Notes: generated from the letters alone by a model not told the origin. Shown: positions 1-13,335, counted from the stretch's first letter. The stretch: 64,000 bases of DNA from Diprion similis (GCF_021155765.1 NC_060110.1:12523501-12587500), one strand, 5' to 3'. Numbers and translations: made by a program.

Positions 1-428
1 TCAAAAACCAGCAAGTGAAGCAGCAGGCAAAAATGCACCGTGTGTGCCGAACTTTTGAATTGAGCATCTAATTTTGATGACGTCAGATGCAATGGGTTTC
101 TTGGTGATATGAGATATCTCAGTTACGACTCAGCGATGTTTAAGAAAACAATCAACACGGACGAACAGTCCACCTTGCATCATCCCTACAACAACTGTTA
201 CAGTCTACGACTGTACTCACGTCGTGAAGCTCCATCTTTATTTTTTATTCAGAAACTGACAGGCAAAATATGATTATTTTCATGCATATTGACATCAGTT
301 AACAAGCATTTACTGTAGGTATAACCGAAGCTTCGGAAGTCAGTTCGGTTAATCCATGCTAACCAATAAAGGGTAACATAATGCAATATTTTTCCAGCAC
401 GGGCCTGTTGGAAACACACAACTGAGTT
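1..428. other. 5' flank of first GH1 gene, no gene seen
   Basis: No open frame with recognisable protein similarity is visible in this stretch. It contains one perfect CRE-type palindrome (TGACGTCA, 78..85) and AT-rich sequence leading to the TATA element of the downstream gene. Any upstream gene would lie outside the window. Confidence 0.5.
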
Positions 429-434
429 TATAAG
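429..434 (+). promoter_or_regulatory. Probable TATA box of first GH1 gene
   Basis: TATAAG lies 180 bp before the start codon at 609, which would put the transcription start near 460 and give a 5' leader of about 150 nt. The second GH1 gene has a similar element (TATATAAG at 4600..4607) about 196 bp before its ATG. That shared spacing is the main support. The start site is inferred. Confidence 0.45.
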
Positions 435-608
435 CCAAGCAAGTCAAGTTCACTAACGTAGTCTACCTTCGGGCCGCGGGCCGAACATACTCAACTCGTC
501 GCGTCAGTCGTAACAATCCAAGTGTTCGACAATTACTTGAAGCTATGAAGAAAAATTCTTTGTTGTGAAGTGCAAAATTTGTAGAATATTGAATGGTTTG
601 ATATCATT

Positions 609-2744
609 ATGAAACATACTTTGATACTTGTGCTCAGTTGGATAGTTATTCCACAGTAAGTCGTCAAAATATTTCTTTGAGTATTTCTTAGAGTGCAGAT
701 CAACGTCTAATACCGGCAAAAAATTTATTCAGCACTTCTTGTGATGGAATCGATAGTCTCACCTTTCCGGATGGGTTTCTTTTCGGCGTTGCAACTTCAT
801 CTTATCAAACAGAAGGAGCCTGGAACGAGAGCGGTAATCACTTCGCGTTATGAAAGATAATTCAGTATTTTTTTCTTGAATGAAATTCAGCTATAATAAC
901 CGTAAATATTATTTAAACTAAACATTTATCATAGACAAAGGGGTGAGCATATTTGACTCGTGGGTGCAGAGCTGTCCAGAGTGCATAGCAGATAGAAGTC
1001 ATGGAAATATTGCTTCCGATTCCTACCATAAATACGAAGAAGATGCAATGTTGATCAAGCAGCTTGGAGTAAGTTTTTTGTTCAAATTCATCGCTGAATA
1101 CAATTTTCATGTTGTCAAAACTAATCTCTTTACAGTTCAACTATTATCGCTTCTCGATCAGCTGGTCGAGAATTCTCCCAAATGGACTTACAAACAATGT
1201 AAACAAAGAGGGTATTCGGCACTACAAAGATATTATCGAGGTTTTGCTGAGGAACAGTATCGAGCCTGTGGTCACCATCTACCACTACGATCATCCACAA
1301 GTACTGGAAGAAATGGGTGGATGGACCAACGAATTGATGGTAGAATGGTATCTCGACTATGCGAAAATCGTTTTTCGGGAGTTTGGGCCGATGGTAAAAA
1401 TTTTCACAACTATAAATGAACCACAGGAGATGTGCGCAGGGTATAACGATAATGGAACAGCCCCTGGTATGTGTTACAAGTTATACAAATACAATCCTGT
1501 GCGCGCTTCATATATTACTAATATTCTGAATTTTCCGTATCACTTCAGGTAAGCTGTTGCCAAACATGGTCGGATATTACTTGTGCCTTCACAATGTTCT
1601 GAAGGCCCATGCTAAGGCTTATCATATGTACGATGACGAGTTCCGAGCATCCCAAAACGGTCTAATTAGCATTAACAATCCCTGCAGCGGACAAGTTTTA
1701 GATGATTCGAGAGATACGATTTCTGCTGACACATCGTTTCAATTCTATTGTGGAATGGTGGGACATCCTATATACATCGGTGATTATCCACCAATTGTGA
1801 AAGAACGGGTAGCCCTGGTTAGCAAGTACCTGGGTTATCACAAATCTCGTCTCCCTACGTTCTCTCCTAAATGGATATCGTACATAAAGTATGAATATCA
1901 GTACAAATACTAAATTTTATACCTTCAGTTTGCGGGAGTGAATAAAATTACTGTCATTTCTTTTATTTACGGGCAGAGGAACAGCTGATTTCTTCGGTCT
2001 CAATTCGTACACATCCGAAATAGCTCATCCTGATCCAGACGAAGCTCGTGGAATATACAACAGCGACTCTGGCATAATCACTACACACAAACCTACCTGG
2101 CACAATTCATCCATTTTTTGGTTGAAAGTAAGCAATCAACATTTCATCGCAAATGTGCTACAAATTTTAAATACGCGTTAAATATTGCTCTCCGGATATT
2201 CAACGTTATCACTTTCTTTTCACACGCAGTCAGTGCCCGAGGGTTTCGGAAATTTACTGCGGAAGATCAAAGTTGACTACAACAATCCTCTAGTATTCGT
2301 AACAGAGAATGGCTTTCCTGACTATGGCGAACTGAACGACATAGATCGAATAAACTACTTTCGTTCTTACTTGGAAGAATTAATTATCGCTGTCAAACGT
2401 GACGGTTGTCGCATTTCAAGATACACGATTTGGAGTCTATTGGACAATTGGGAATTCCACTTTGGTTACACGTGAGTAATTTTAGCACTGCGTAAAATTT
2501 ATCGCAACACTGAAATCAACGCGCGTACCCTAATCAAAGAATCTTTTTAATGCTTGGTTTCACGGATAGTACTCCGTTTGGAATCATTAAAGTCGACTTC
2601 AACAGTCCCAGCAGGGAAAGGATACCCAAGTCATCAGCGTACTGGTGGAAAGAAGTCATTCGAACTCATCGTCTTCAAGATGTTCCTAATATAAATGTGA
2701 TATTAGCGAACATTGAAAGTGTTCTTAAGAGTCATCACAGATAA
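609..2744 (+). CDS. GH1 beta-glucosidase / myrosinase-like enzyme, copy 1
   Basis: Predicted secreted family 1 glycoside hydrolase, which cleaves beta-glycosides by the retaining mechanism. Eight exons join in frame: 609..655, 733..833, 935..1068, 1136..1466, 1549..1888, 1977..2127, 2230..2471, 2570..2744. All introns are GT..AG and the product is 506 aa, normal for the family. Residues 1 to about 18 are a hydrophobic signal peptide. GH1 landmarks are Q41 (SSYQTEGAW), YRFSISWSRILPNG from 98, acid/base E189 in TINEP, nucleophile E394 in VTENG, and WSLLDNWE from 436. Both catalytic glutamates are kept, unlike plant myrosinases, which lack the acid/base Glu. Oddities: the usual Trp in the HWD motif is Y145, the Trp after E443 is F444, and the usual Gly in ESGKG is D50. 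Substrate cannot be read from sequence; an insect myrosinase, an O-beta-glucosidase or a non-digestive role all remain possible. The start is the only ATG giving a signal peptide in phase with exon 2. Confidence 0.93.
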
Positions 2745-2880
2745 TGACGACGTTTCAAATACTGAACTTATCTTTCATCTATCACTCGACTTTTTCGGTT
2801 GAGCTAAAGAATGTTATGAAAATCATATTCCGTTGTCGACCAACAATGTGTATCTTTAAAATCTGTCTGTATTGCATGAC

Positions 2881-2886
2881 AATAAA
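2881..2886 (+). terminator. Polyadenylation signal of first GH1 gene
   Basis: A canonical AATAAA lies 137 bp after the stop codon, in sequence that turns AT-rich. It is the first such hexamer after the stop, so it is the likely 3' end signal. The cleavage site is not determined. Confidence 0.6.
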
Positions 2887-4599
2887 GCTAATTTTTTCTC
2901 ATCCGTTTTACGTTTTTGAATTTGAATTAGATCTTAGGCAGATCTAATCAGATTATCGAACTTTCCAATTTTTGACCAGCCCGCATGTCTATCCGTTCTA
3001 ACCAATAGTCCAAATATAGTCCGAAGTATCAGAATCAATTAAAATGATACACATCCACATGCAGTAGCGAAATTGGAAAATGACACGATCACGCGTATAT
3101 TATTTCTATAATTACTGGACTCACGATTACAACATATCTTTTAAAAGTATCAGCTCAGATGAAAACTTCCAAACTTTTGTTTTGACGTAATAAATAGCAA
3201 AGTCAGCAAAAATAAGGATGAACAATCCTTGCACCTGTATGTTTCAGATTGTAAGGATGGTATAATTTCTGTATTAACAAAAACAATACCAATGGTATAC
3301 AGGCTGTCAAACAGACAACAATAGATTTCTATCAAATGTTTTGTTGAACTTCTCGTTTAACTTTGATAATCTTAAGATCTTCTCCACAGATATACTTCAA
3401 TTTGGGGATGGAACGCCTATTTATTCGAAGGCTTACGAGGTATCATTATAATGGTATCAGTGCATAATGTGAATGTAATCAAACATTTATGCTTTCTGAC
3501 CTTAATAAAAATTAAAATAAATAAAAATTATATTAAAATAATCTGCGCCACAGGATCTGATTAAGCTAAAATTATTCAAGAAATATCAATTATCGACGAA
3601 GGGATTCTTCCTTAATGGGGACAAGTTTTTTCTCAATGAAGTAATCTTGAAGCACATGCATTTGAAGAAAAATTTTATTGGAATATTTAATTTTTCATTC
3701 TTTTTTCTTTTTTTTTTTGCCACGGCTCATTCTGCTTTTAAAGAAATCAATTATTATGTGGGAGTATTAACCAAATATTTTTTTGGCTCAAACAATCTTT
3801 TTTCAATACTTTGACAAACAGATATAATATTATAATTCTACAAAACATGCATTCGCAGTACAGTCAAGTGTTTATTGGTGCTTAGCAAGGTTAATCATTC
3901 ATTTGCTGTATAAATTTAATTCAATTGCGGTACGCAAGCGATAGTTGTTATTGCGAAAATAATATATGTCGTGAAAATAAAGTAATCTACGTATCAGAGT
4001 CACGTTACACCTTATTTTCTAATTAATTTTTCAATTTCCAGGGCTCGGATCACGAATATCCTAATGAAAAACGTGCAATTTACGACACGGGTACTAGGTG
4101 ATGCCTTTTATAGTTTGTCGTGCTGGTTTTTGGCTTTTTTTACCCGAATATTGGTAAGAAATAATGCGCTTCATAATAATCATATTGTATTTTTTGAAAT
4201 TTAAAATGTTACAGAATATTGAATAATAGTAAAGCGCAAGATTCCATCTTCTCTAATATTCGTGCATATTATTTCAACGTATTTTTTCCTACTTCTATGT
4301 AAAACAATATCTGTCTCGAAATTATCCAACTTTTTGACATCGTACGAACAGTTGTTGGTACTGAAGTCTAATTTTCGAACAGATTTGTGTAGACAACCCA
4401 AATATTTTTATTAGCTATGAAGCGACAGCTCCGATACATAATTTATCGCGTCGTGCAAATGGCGAATTGAGCGAGAGTATCAATAGGATGAACAATAAAA
4501 TTTATCACAAACAGGAGTGAGTGGAGAGGGGATGGAGGACACAAGATGAAGCGCAACAACACGTCAACGATACTTTGTAGCAACAACATCAGAAACAGG
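2887..4599. other. Intergenic DNA between the GH1 copies
   Basis: About 1.7 kb of very AT-rich sequence between the poly(A) signal of copy 1 and the TATA element of copy 2. Stop codons are frequent on both strands. No solo GH1 exon or relic (FSISW, NEP or TENG motif) was found, so there is no visible third, decayed copy here. A-rich simple sequence occurs around 3505..3545. Confidence 0.5.
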
Positions 4600-4607
4600 T
4601 ATATAAG
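4600..4607 (+). promoter_or_regulatory. Probable TATA box of second GH1 gene
   Basis: TATATAAG lies 196 bp before the start codon at 4796, matching the position of the TATA-like element in the first copy. The downstream leader lacks similarity strong enough to align by eye, so only the box is called. Confidence 0.5.
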
Positions 4608-4795
4608 AGTTCGCCTTGCGATGTGAATTTGCACTGAACGTCTTCTCGTGGAAAATCATATAAGCTACTTATGCTGCTTTTAGTGAACTTACACGTAATA
4701 ATCTTACAACACACTTCGTTTTCTACTGAAGACAAAGTTCACTGTGCACCTTGAAGAGGCTGCTCCACTTCTATTTTAGATACTTTGATAACACC

Positions 4796-7182
4796 ATGAA
4801 ATATATATTGATCATTCTAACAGGCTGCATAGCTATTTCGAAGTGAGTGTTGGCAGTATTCTACGTATCGAATCGATGACTGCCAATCACATTTTAATCT
4901 GTAAAATATTTTCAGAATTTCTTGCCACCAAGTGGACAACCTCACTTTTCCATCTGGATTGTTATTTGGTGCTGCAACTTCAGCATTTCAAACCGAAGGG
5001 GCCTGGAATGTTAGTGGTAAGCACCTTGGTTTCTTTTTATCGTCTTTTATGTCAACACTTTTATTATTCTAGGAAAAGGAGTAAGTAATTGGGATTATTG
5101 GACTCATCACTGTCCGGAGTGCATAGCAGATGGGAACAACATAGAGATAACTTGTAACTCTTACTATAAGTACAAAGAGGATGTGGCTTTGCTTAAGAAA
5201 ATTGGTGTGAGTATTCAACAAAAATAAATGTCAACAATATTTTTTATGCAATATCGCCCCAAGTGATGCGAAGCAATTACGTCATAAATTCTTTAAACTC
5301 GTACGTATTCATATAGTGTAATATAGAAGAGAACCACCAAAAAACCAAAAAAATTAATCACTCCAGTATCCATTAATTCATCGTTGAAACTACTTCGTAA
5401 TGGCACAAATGGAGGATGATAATCGATAAACTGTATCGAGGCCGGTGGCGAAGCATTAATATATTTCTTTGAATATCACGCTTGTGACGTGTGAAATCCA
5501 TATGTCACTAGTTCTTGATTGAGCCGATTTTCAGTCGCAATAATCTCCAAATACCAATCCACTTTCCGGTTCTTTAACCCTCAGTATGTTCCAGTTTAAC
5601 TATTACCGGTTTTCGATCAGCTGGACACGAATTCTTCCTAACGGACTTAAGACCAAGGTGAACAGAGAAGGCATTGAACACTATAAAAATTTGACGAAAA
5701 CGTTAATTGCGAATGGTATCGAGCCCATGGCTACAATGCACCATTTCGACACCCCGCAAATGCTGGAAGAAATGGGTGGATGGACAAATGATTATATAAT
5801 AAAATGGTTCGCACACTACGCTCGAATTATCTTCAAAGAACTGGGCTCTTATATTAAAATCTTCACAACCATTAACGAACCGCAGAAGCTCTGCGAAGGC
5901 TATGCGGGAATCTCCATGAGCCCTGGTACGCACAGCTTTCAATGTCTGCTACAATTACTTCGGATTGTGCCTCACACAGTTCTTGAACCAGACGGACAAT
6001 ATAGATTTGTTAAATTTTGTTACAGGAAAAAGTTTACTCAATTACGGATCATACAGGTGCCTAACCAATGTCTTGAAAGCTCATGCTACAGCTTATCACA
6101 TCTATGACAAAGAATTCCGAGCAACTCAAGGAGGAAAGATTGGTATTACCAATCCGTGCGATGGATTCGTTTTCGACAAAACGAATGACACCACTGCCGC
6201 CGATATAGCTTTCCAATTTGACTGTGGAATGATTGCGCATCCTCTTTACAAAGGTGACTATCCGAAAGTGGTGAAAGAGAGAGTAGCCAATCTCAGTAAG
6301 GCAGAAGACTTCCCCGAATCGCGTCTTCCCACGTTGTCGGAAAAGTGGATATCATTTATAAAGTATGTGTCCGCGCCAAACTGTGATGTTATTCTCCTGC
6401 AATTCCACTTTGTCGTTGTAAGTCAATTTCTACCCACAATTTTATAGGGGGTGCTCTGATTACTTTGGTCTGAATCACTACACGTCCCACATCTGGCTGC
6501 CTGATCCAAACGAAACCCTTGGAATACATTCGTCCGATTCTGGTATAATAGGTATCAATAAACCCGAATGGATTACTGGATCGGATTCTTCGACAAACGT
6601 GAGCACGAAGCCAAATCACTTTCTGTCGATCAACGCGTTAATGACAAGTATTCCAGCCTGTTTCCTGATTTCAGATGGTGCCTGAGGGGTTTGGTAATTT
6701 GTTACGAAAAATCAAAGAAGAATACGACAATCCCGTAGTTTACGTAACTGAAAATGGATTCCCTGATCACGGCGAATTGATGGATTATGATCGAATAAAA
6801 TACTACCGTGAATACGTGGAGGAAATGTTTACGGCCGTCAAACGAGATGGCTGTCGAGTCGAACGGTACACGATTTGGAGTCTGATGGACAATTTCGAAC
6901 TGAATTCTGGTTACGCGTACGTGATTTTCTTGTATCTTGAACTGCATGCGTACATTTCGAAAGCTTTCGCAATTCTGACCACCTTACATGCCTCATACGT
7001 CATGATTTATTTACAGAGCACCCTTCGGCATCATACACGTAAACTTTAGCAGCGATAACCGAGAAAGAACACCAAAGCTCTCCGCATCATGGTGGAAAAA
7101 TGTTTTTCGAACGCGTAAGCTTCACGATCTTCCCCGTAAATATGCAGCCGCGCACAAGAACGTATCGAAGGAATCGAGCTAG
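4796..7182 (+). CDS. GH1 beta-glucosidase / myrosinase-like enzyme, copy 2
   Basis: Tandem paralogue of the preceding gene, also predicted to be a secreted retaining beta-glycosidase. Eight exons join in frame to 502 aa: 4796..4842, 4916..5016, 5073..5206, 5595..5925, 6026..6362, 6448..6598, 6675..6916, 7017..7182. Exons 1, 2, 3, 4, 6 and 7 have exactly the same lengths as in copy 1. Exon 5 is one codon shorter and exon 8 three codons shorter. The N-terminus (MKYILIILTGCIAIS) is a signal peptide. Landmarks are Q41, YRFSISWTRILPNG from 98, H144, acid/base E189 in TINEP, nucleophile E393 in VTENG, W435 and E442. The Trp of the HWD motif is F145, and the Trp after E442 is L443. The conserved SYHKY is SYYKY here. 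No frameshift or internal stop is present, so the copy looks functional, but its sugar-binding site departs from the family norm. Confidence 0.93.
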
Positions 7183-7387
7183 ATATAATACGTTCTACGA
7201 TGTAATCGCAAACAAATAATTCACCCTTCAACTTTAGTCAATATTGTTAGCAGAAAGTCTTAACAACGAATGAAAAAATGTTTGAGTTGACGGTAAAGGG
7301 GTAACATGGTGTAATTTGTTACACCTTTATTCAACAGGTTAAGAGTGGAGAATTTTTGTTTTTACATATAAAGTTGGGGGTAGATCA

Positions 7388-7393
7388 AATAAA
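7388..7393 (+). terminator. Polyadenylation signal of second GH1 gene
   Basis: AATAAA lies 206 bp after the stop codon, followed by A-rich sequence. It is the best candidate 3' end signal for copy 2. Confidence 0.5.
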
Positions 7394-10300
7394 AGTGTCA
7401 AAATAAAAAGAAACCCCAAGTATTTAAACAATTTCTTCCCACATTGTATATATGACGTATTGTATGCGGAAAAAAGAACTGAATTTTGTCTGCCCAGTCT
7501 GAGTGTATTCTAAATTTGTCGGCAAATCAACGGCGAATTTCAATAAATGCGAAAAACTGGTTTCACCTGAAGGGTAACATATTTCTGTAGAACCATTAAA
7601 AATACTGTGTTGCAATTTTATGAAGAATGAAATCAATAATACCGACATACTGTAGGCAAATTGTAAAACCTTACTCGGCTGTCAGTACTATAATTCAAAT
7701 GTAGAAAAGTGCAAAAAGCTGTAAAACATTCATGACTGCTAAATTGATGGAAATCTCTTGTCCATCAAGACGAGGCATTGGGTTGTCAATTTGAGAGAAT
7801 GACAAAATTTTTAGAGCAGATGGTAAATTTTAATAAATTTGTACTTATATTTCAGAAAATATTGAATGTGTTCCAATTGCACTAATCACGTTTCAGTTTC
7901 CACCTGTCAAACTTCAATTAGAGTATCCGGATTATGCGAGGACAGCTTTTTGACTGAGGATTTATCGCACATCTAAAAACCGCCAATCTTGTCCCTTCGG
8001 TTGGGAAATTTTAAACTGTAATGTGTAAAACCGGGACTCAATTTTTCGACAGCGCATGCAATCGGATACTGAGCGAAACACAGATATCTATCGTTGTGAG
8101 AATATATATTTTATTAAAATTGTTTCAAACTCTATTTAGAGCCTCACGTAGTCTCATAATAATGCTAAACACGGCCTATCGTACTCTATCGGTTGAACGA
8201 TCGCGTTGAATGGATGATCCAATTTTTTCAATATGACCGGTTTCGAAAGACATATCCGATATGCTTATTCCTTGGATATCCAAAAACGTAGAACTTCGGA
8301 ACGCTTAATGGACATATGACTACAACGTACTCGCATGTTAACCAAATAGATTTTTGGGATATCTGACCAAAGATGAATCTTTAAGGATATTTCACGCACG
8401 GGCGAAAAATTTGCCACGGAATCACTCAGACATGTTGCAAACATTAAAAATTTATTGAAATAGTTATGTTATTTGTACATACCAAAAATCCTATTTTGCG
8501 TGCTCCTCTAGCCAAAGACGAGAATATTGTGTAGTTTTTATAAGCACTAGTGCACATAAAAATGACAAAGTAGTCGAGCTGTTGACGGAGGTAGCGCAGA
8601 AACGTTATTTTCTCGTTCAGTATGTTATTTTTAGTATTATCATTGAAACTCTTGCTTCTGACTTTATTAGCTGGAAAAAATGAAAATGGAATTAGCGTGA
8701 ACAGCAACAATATTTTTTACTGTAATGATAAAAATAAACACGTATTGATCAATTATTATCGAAAGTTTTTAGCAATTGTCTGGACCCAATGAACTCCGTT
8801 TATTAAGCGCAAGCAGTGAATCGAAAAAGAATGTATGTTTTTCTCTCGCACTTGTTCAAACACGTGCTGTAGCGACAAGCTCTATCCACAGTACGATATG
8901 AAACAGACGTGACATTAATATTGGAAAAGTACCATATACTCAAATGCAACAGAGTTAATTAATTTCATTGTTACAGTAGAGTATTCATCTTTTTATCATT
9001 GTCCTACAAATTTTATAGAGTATATAATGTGGAAACAAAAGAGCTCTGCGGCAGGTACCTGCATAATGGGTATACCATTGAACATTAGAAAAATATTTAT
9101 AAAAATGAATTTACGGTTAAGTTATAGCGCTGCAACGTACAATTCAACTTAACGCTGCAGAGCAAAATAATCATAGTCATGGAGTATTTACATATGTTTA
9201 ATTGAACGCAATGCAGGGTGCATTTGACATGTAATCAAACAAGTTAATCAAAATCACACCGTTTTTTTCGATGAATATTGTGTTGTCTGACAGGATTACG
9301 GATAATTTAATGGTTATGCGATATACATATATACTTGTATGCGATAAGAGATCGAGCCAAATGGAAAAACAGCTGATGACCTGTGTAATTATCCGTGAAA
9401 TCGGACGTATACACCTATATTCGTTGGGCTGCTTTCATTTCACCCCAATTTCCACGCTACAACTTTTGAACGCCACCCCAAAGGCCTCAAAGGTACTCGA
9501 AATTACTCGCTGTAAATAATAAATCAGACCATACAAAGCCTCGGTTAAGAAGATTAACAAGCCCGCCGTTTAGTCATCATATTTTCATTCAGACACCCAT
9601 CGCAAACATAATACCCATTTTGCTAGTGAAAACGGGACGTTCCGCGATGCAAACTTTAGCGGCCGTTACACGTATATCTAACAGTGGAAAATTCTAAGCT
9701 GCCGAAAGGCGCAGGTGCAAGTAATAATGGAAAGCAAAATTTCAAATAATAAGTAAGTACGTGCATTACATTGGTGAAAATAAAACAGAAGAAACAAACG
9801 AAAAACAGAATGCGAAAGAGAAAGACGAAAAAATCAAGAACGAAAGGGCCCTAAAAAAAAGAAGAAAGAAATGACGACCGATCGTTGCGGATAAGATGGC
9901 TGGTTTGCAGTTGGTACCATAAGTCAAGGACTCCGAGAGAGTGGCCGGCGTAGTTCTCCGTTGGGAGCGACGATACAATCTGAGCTCCGCTGACAGTCGC
10001 CTCACTCCTTCGCCACCCTCGCGAACCCCTCTGAACTCGGCAGGTCCCAGAGGTTCCTTCGCCGCGCGGGAATCTCCCCTGACACAGAGAATAGATGACT
10101 TGAGAATTTCATCTGGTACTTTTTTTTCAACAACCACCACCTACGTCGCCGTATCGCTACCGCATGTTCTTTGCGTGAGATGTACGTGCACTGAAATCCA
10201 ACGCACGAATGCTTGGTATAATTAACTCTTAAATGGTAACAGTGGTTCACTCGTGCCTCGCCTAGACCATCTCCCCTTGCTAGCTTCTTCACGTTTTCCT

Positions 10301-13300
10301 TTGTTTATATGATTATATTGTTTAAATAAATGATCAAATCATCAATATCGTGACTGGTCCTTATTTTAGGATAGTTGATGAGATTTCATGAATTTTTCAG
10401 AATTGTTTTCGATCACTTTGGGGCACTTTTTAAAGCATGAGGCTCGAGTGATTCACCGTTACTATTCGAGGGTGTCGAAAAACACGTCACCAATTAAGCG
10501 TTAAAAATTATTATTTTGAGGCACGAAAGACGTCAACGACCGTGTTCTCAAGATTCCCCAAGCATCAAGGTGTTTCTCTCTTTCTTCGGCGTCTCGTTTT
10601 TACAAAGACGGACGATCGGACGGGGAAACGGAAAGTCAACGTTGAGAACATCTTGTAGATACAGTTGTTGGCTCCTCACACGCGTTCTTCGAATGTCCCC
10701 TCACCTTTTTGCTTCGATCTTTGTCGTTGTTTTTTTCTTCCTCTTCAACTCTGTCCTCCCGGCAGAGACGAAGCTCATCAATTGCAAACTTCATAATCCA
10801 AATCACATACCTATATACCTGCTGTATTTCCGTAGCTGGCACGGGATAGGTTCACCCGGTGTCGACAGCTTCGCTCCCTATTTGTCCACATCGAGGGAAT
10901 TGCTCGTGTTCCAGGTGCTCGTGTCGTGCGAGGAACGATTAACCTCTGTACCGTGATGTATATCTATATCACACGGATAGACACGTACTTCGAAAAGAGG
11001 AAGACGCCATATTGCACAGAGGAGCCCGCCGCTCAGCGAGCTGGACCATCCCGTGTATTTTACGCTCACAATCCATCTCGACCCATTACTCTATAGATCT
11101 GTATGCTCGGCTTGCTCGTTCGCAATTTATATACCAGCTGAGCTGACCGGCCAGCTCATTAAACTATGCAATACGAGTATAATCCTCAATTAACGAGTGT
11201 TTGAGCAATGATATATTGTGTCTCTCCGTACTCGACATACATTACTTATTGTTAGTCGTCCGTGTGATTCGACGTAGGAGGAAGCGGCGCGAACGAGTTT
11301 TAGATGCATTTTTTATAAAGTAAATATGAATTATTCATAGCCTGTTAACAGACACTTTGTCACCTGCCCTGCGCACACAGTCCTCCACAGTACGACTCGC
11401 ACGGCTTGTGCCTTTTTATACCTACAAATATGCGCGGAGGTAGATATATATACGCATGTATACTGTATAAATGAGGGAAAATTTACTCATCTTAAACAAA
11501 TTTGATTCCCCGTGTTGATTTGCATCAAAATGGGCACCATCAAGACTCGGAGTCTTCCCAGTTCTCTCCAAGAGTACCGGCAAATCAATTTGGACGAGTT
11601 CTTGTATACGAATCGTGGAATTGGGTGCGAGCTGAACCGCATATATTTTAATAGGTAATTTCACGTTGCCGTATTTGGGCATCGGCATTTCCGCTCTCCT
11701 TACACCCAATCGCCTCGCCGGCATTCATTACGGGAAGCAATGAAAAATTTCGTGCCAACAGCTCTTGCTGTCACAAAAATACGTTATTGGCTGTGCTGGC
11801 GAAAAGTTTCGCTCGACTTGTCGATCGGAATTTTTTATCACCTGCGAATGTCAAGTTCGCCGTATTTTGCAACTGAACTATACTACATATATACATATCT
11901 AGAAGCAGTATCTGACAACTTTAAACCGCAAAACTTGTTTCCATGAACTGAAATTTCTCGACGAAGACAGAGTACGTGTCGAGAGTTTCTTCAAAGGATT
12001 TATACGCGCATGGCATGGATTCCGATCGCCTACAACCGCACGACAGCTCCCTGGATGAATCCTGCAGGTCTCCGTACGGCAAGGTATCAAAACATACACA
12101 TTTTTATTTATCGCATAAAGAAGTCCACCTTGTTTGAAACCCTAGAGGTTACATGCCAGCTTCTCTGCGGTAACGCTATTGCATAGACACGTTTCGAATG
12201 TTCGACTGTTGTACGTATACTTGTGACACCTTGAGGTATGCTTCAGTATTCCGTTCGAATCCGTGTGATTTACGTGTGACTTTGATTTCAAGGTGCAAAA
12301 TATTCAATCTAATGTAGACGCAGAGATTTCTCTCCTGTGGAAAAATACTTCTGGAAAAAATTACGATTATTAGTAGTTGAATACGGAAGACAAATGTGCG
12401 GAGAAAATATAAAGTTGGCCGGTGGAAATTCTCGAATTGAAGTTGACGCTCTTCGAAAGACCGTGTACCCATCACTGAGTAGTGGAAGTTCTCTTAGAGC
12501 CTGAAAGGAAAAGGTACGTGCGAAGATAAACTGAGATGTCGATCTTCATCTGGCGCGTCAGCAACTCTTTTGGCAGACCTACATTTTCACGCACGTCTCC
12601 TGTCACTCGGTATCTCAAACTGGAGCCGATTCCTCTGTTAGCAAATTCAGCACATATTGCAGTGCAGTATAAATATTAACCCCTGGAACGATGTCTGTCC
12701 GCGAAAATTTTCTATGCAATATACCCGAGTGATCAAACGTGCATGTGAAAAAAATTACACAATTCGCAAGGAAGTGAATAAATATGTCGAACAAGTCGAA
12801 TGAGTGAAAATAGATGTCCGTTTGCATCCGCGCGTAGGTACGGAGGTGGAGAAACTAGAGCTTTGTTCGCTTATTTTTCCATTCGTATAGAGAAAAGTTT
12901 TATTTGAAATTGGGGAAATTTGTATTCCTGAATGATACAGACAAAAGGGCGATGTAGTTGGTCACCTGCAATTACACTTTCCAGCACTTCCGTACCAACC
13001 CGTTCGCCTGCTAGCCAAGTTCCCAAATTTTCACGGCAACAGAGGCGCAACAACAGTCTGTCACGTACCCGAAGAAGTTTCGCTTGGAAAGTTACAAGTT
13101 TCAGCGTGCGCGTAATTTGAAATGTTTCAAATGCATTCGGTGAATAACCAAAACAGAATTCTAAGGACTAAGTGGTGGTCCATTTTTCCGGTAATTTAAC
13201 CCGGTGTGTCCGGTAAGTTTGTCCGGAAAGTTTCATAAATTTCCGCCGATGCTCGGACCATAACAAGGAGCCACGCACCCTAGTTGTTGTATTTGGGGTC

Positions 13301-13319
13301 GTCCCAGGCGCAGATTACG
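7394..13319. other. Intergenic DNA, no gene supported
   Basis: No reading frame here resembles a known family or combines with others into a phase-consistent exon chain. Open frames of 60 to 146 codons occur, the largest at 10516..10956, but they overlap other frames on both strands and carry low-complexity residues. The stretch 9940..11070 is more GC-rich than its surroundings, and an unrecognised non-coding transcript or regulatory element could lie there. Confidence 0.4.
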
Positions 13320-13335
13320 ACGTCTAGGATTCGAC

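Noticed and set aside
10516..10956. 146-codon open frame on +
   Set aside because: No recognisable domain. The hydrophobic run comes from a T/C-rich stretch, and overlapping - frames are open too. No supporting splice or promoter pattern.
12240..12275. GTTCGAATCC-like B box suggesting a tRNA
   Set aside because: The flanking bases do not form a T-arm stem, and no acceptor stem or A box at the right spacing could be drawn.
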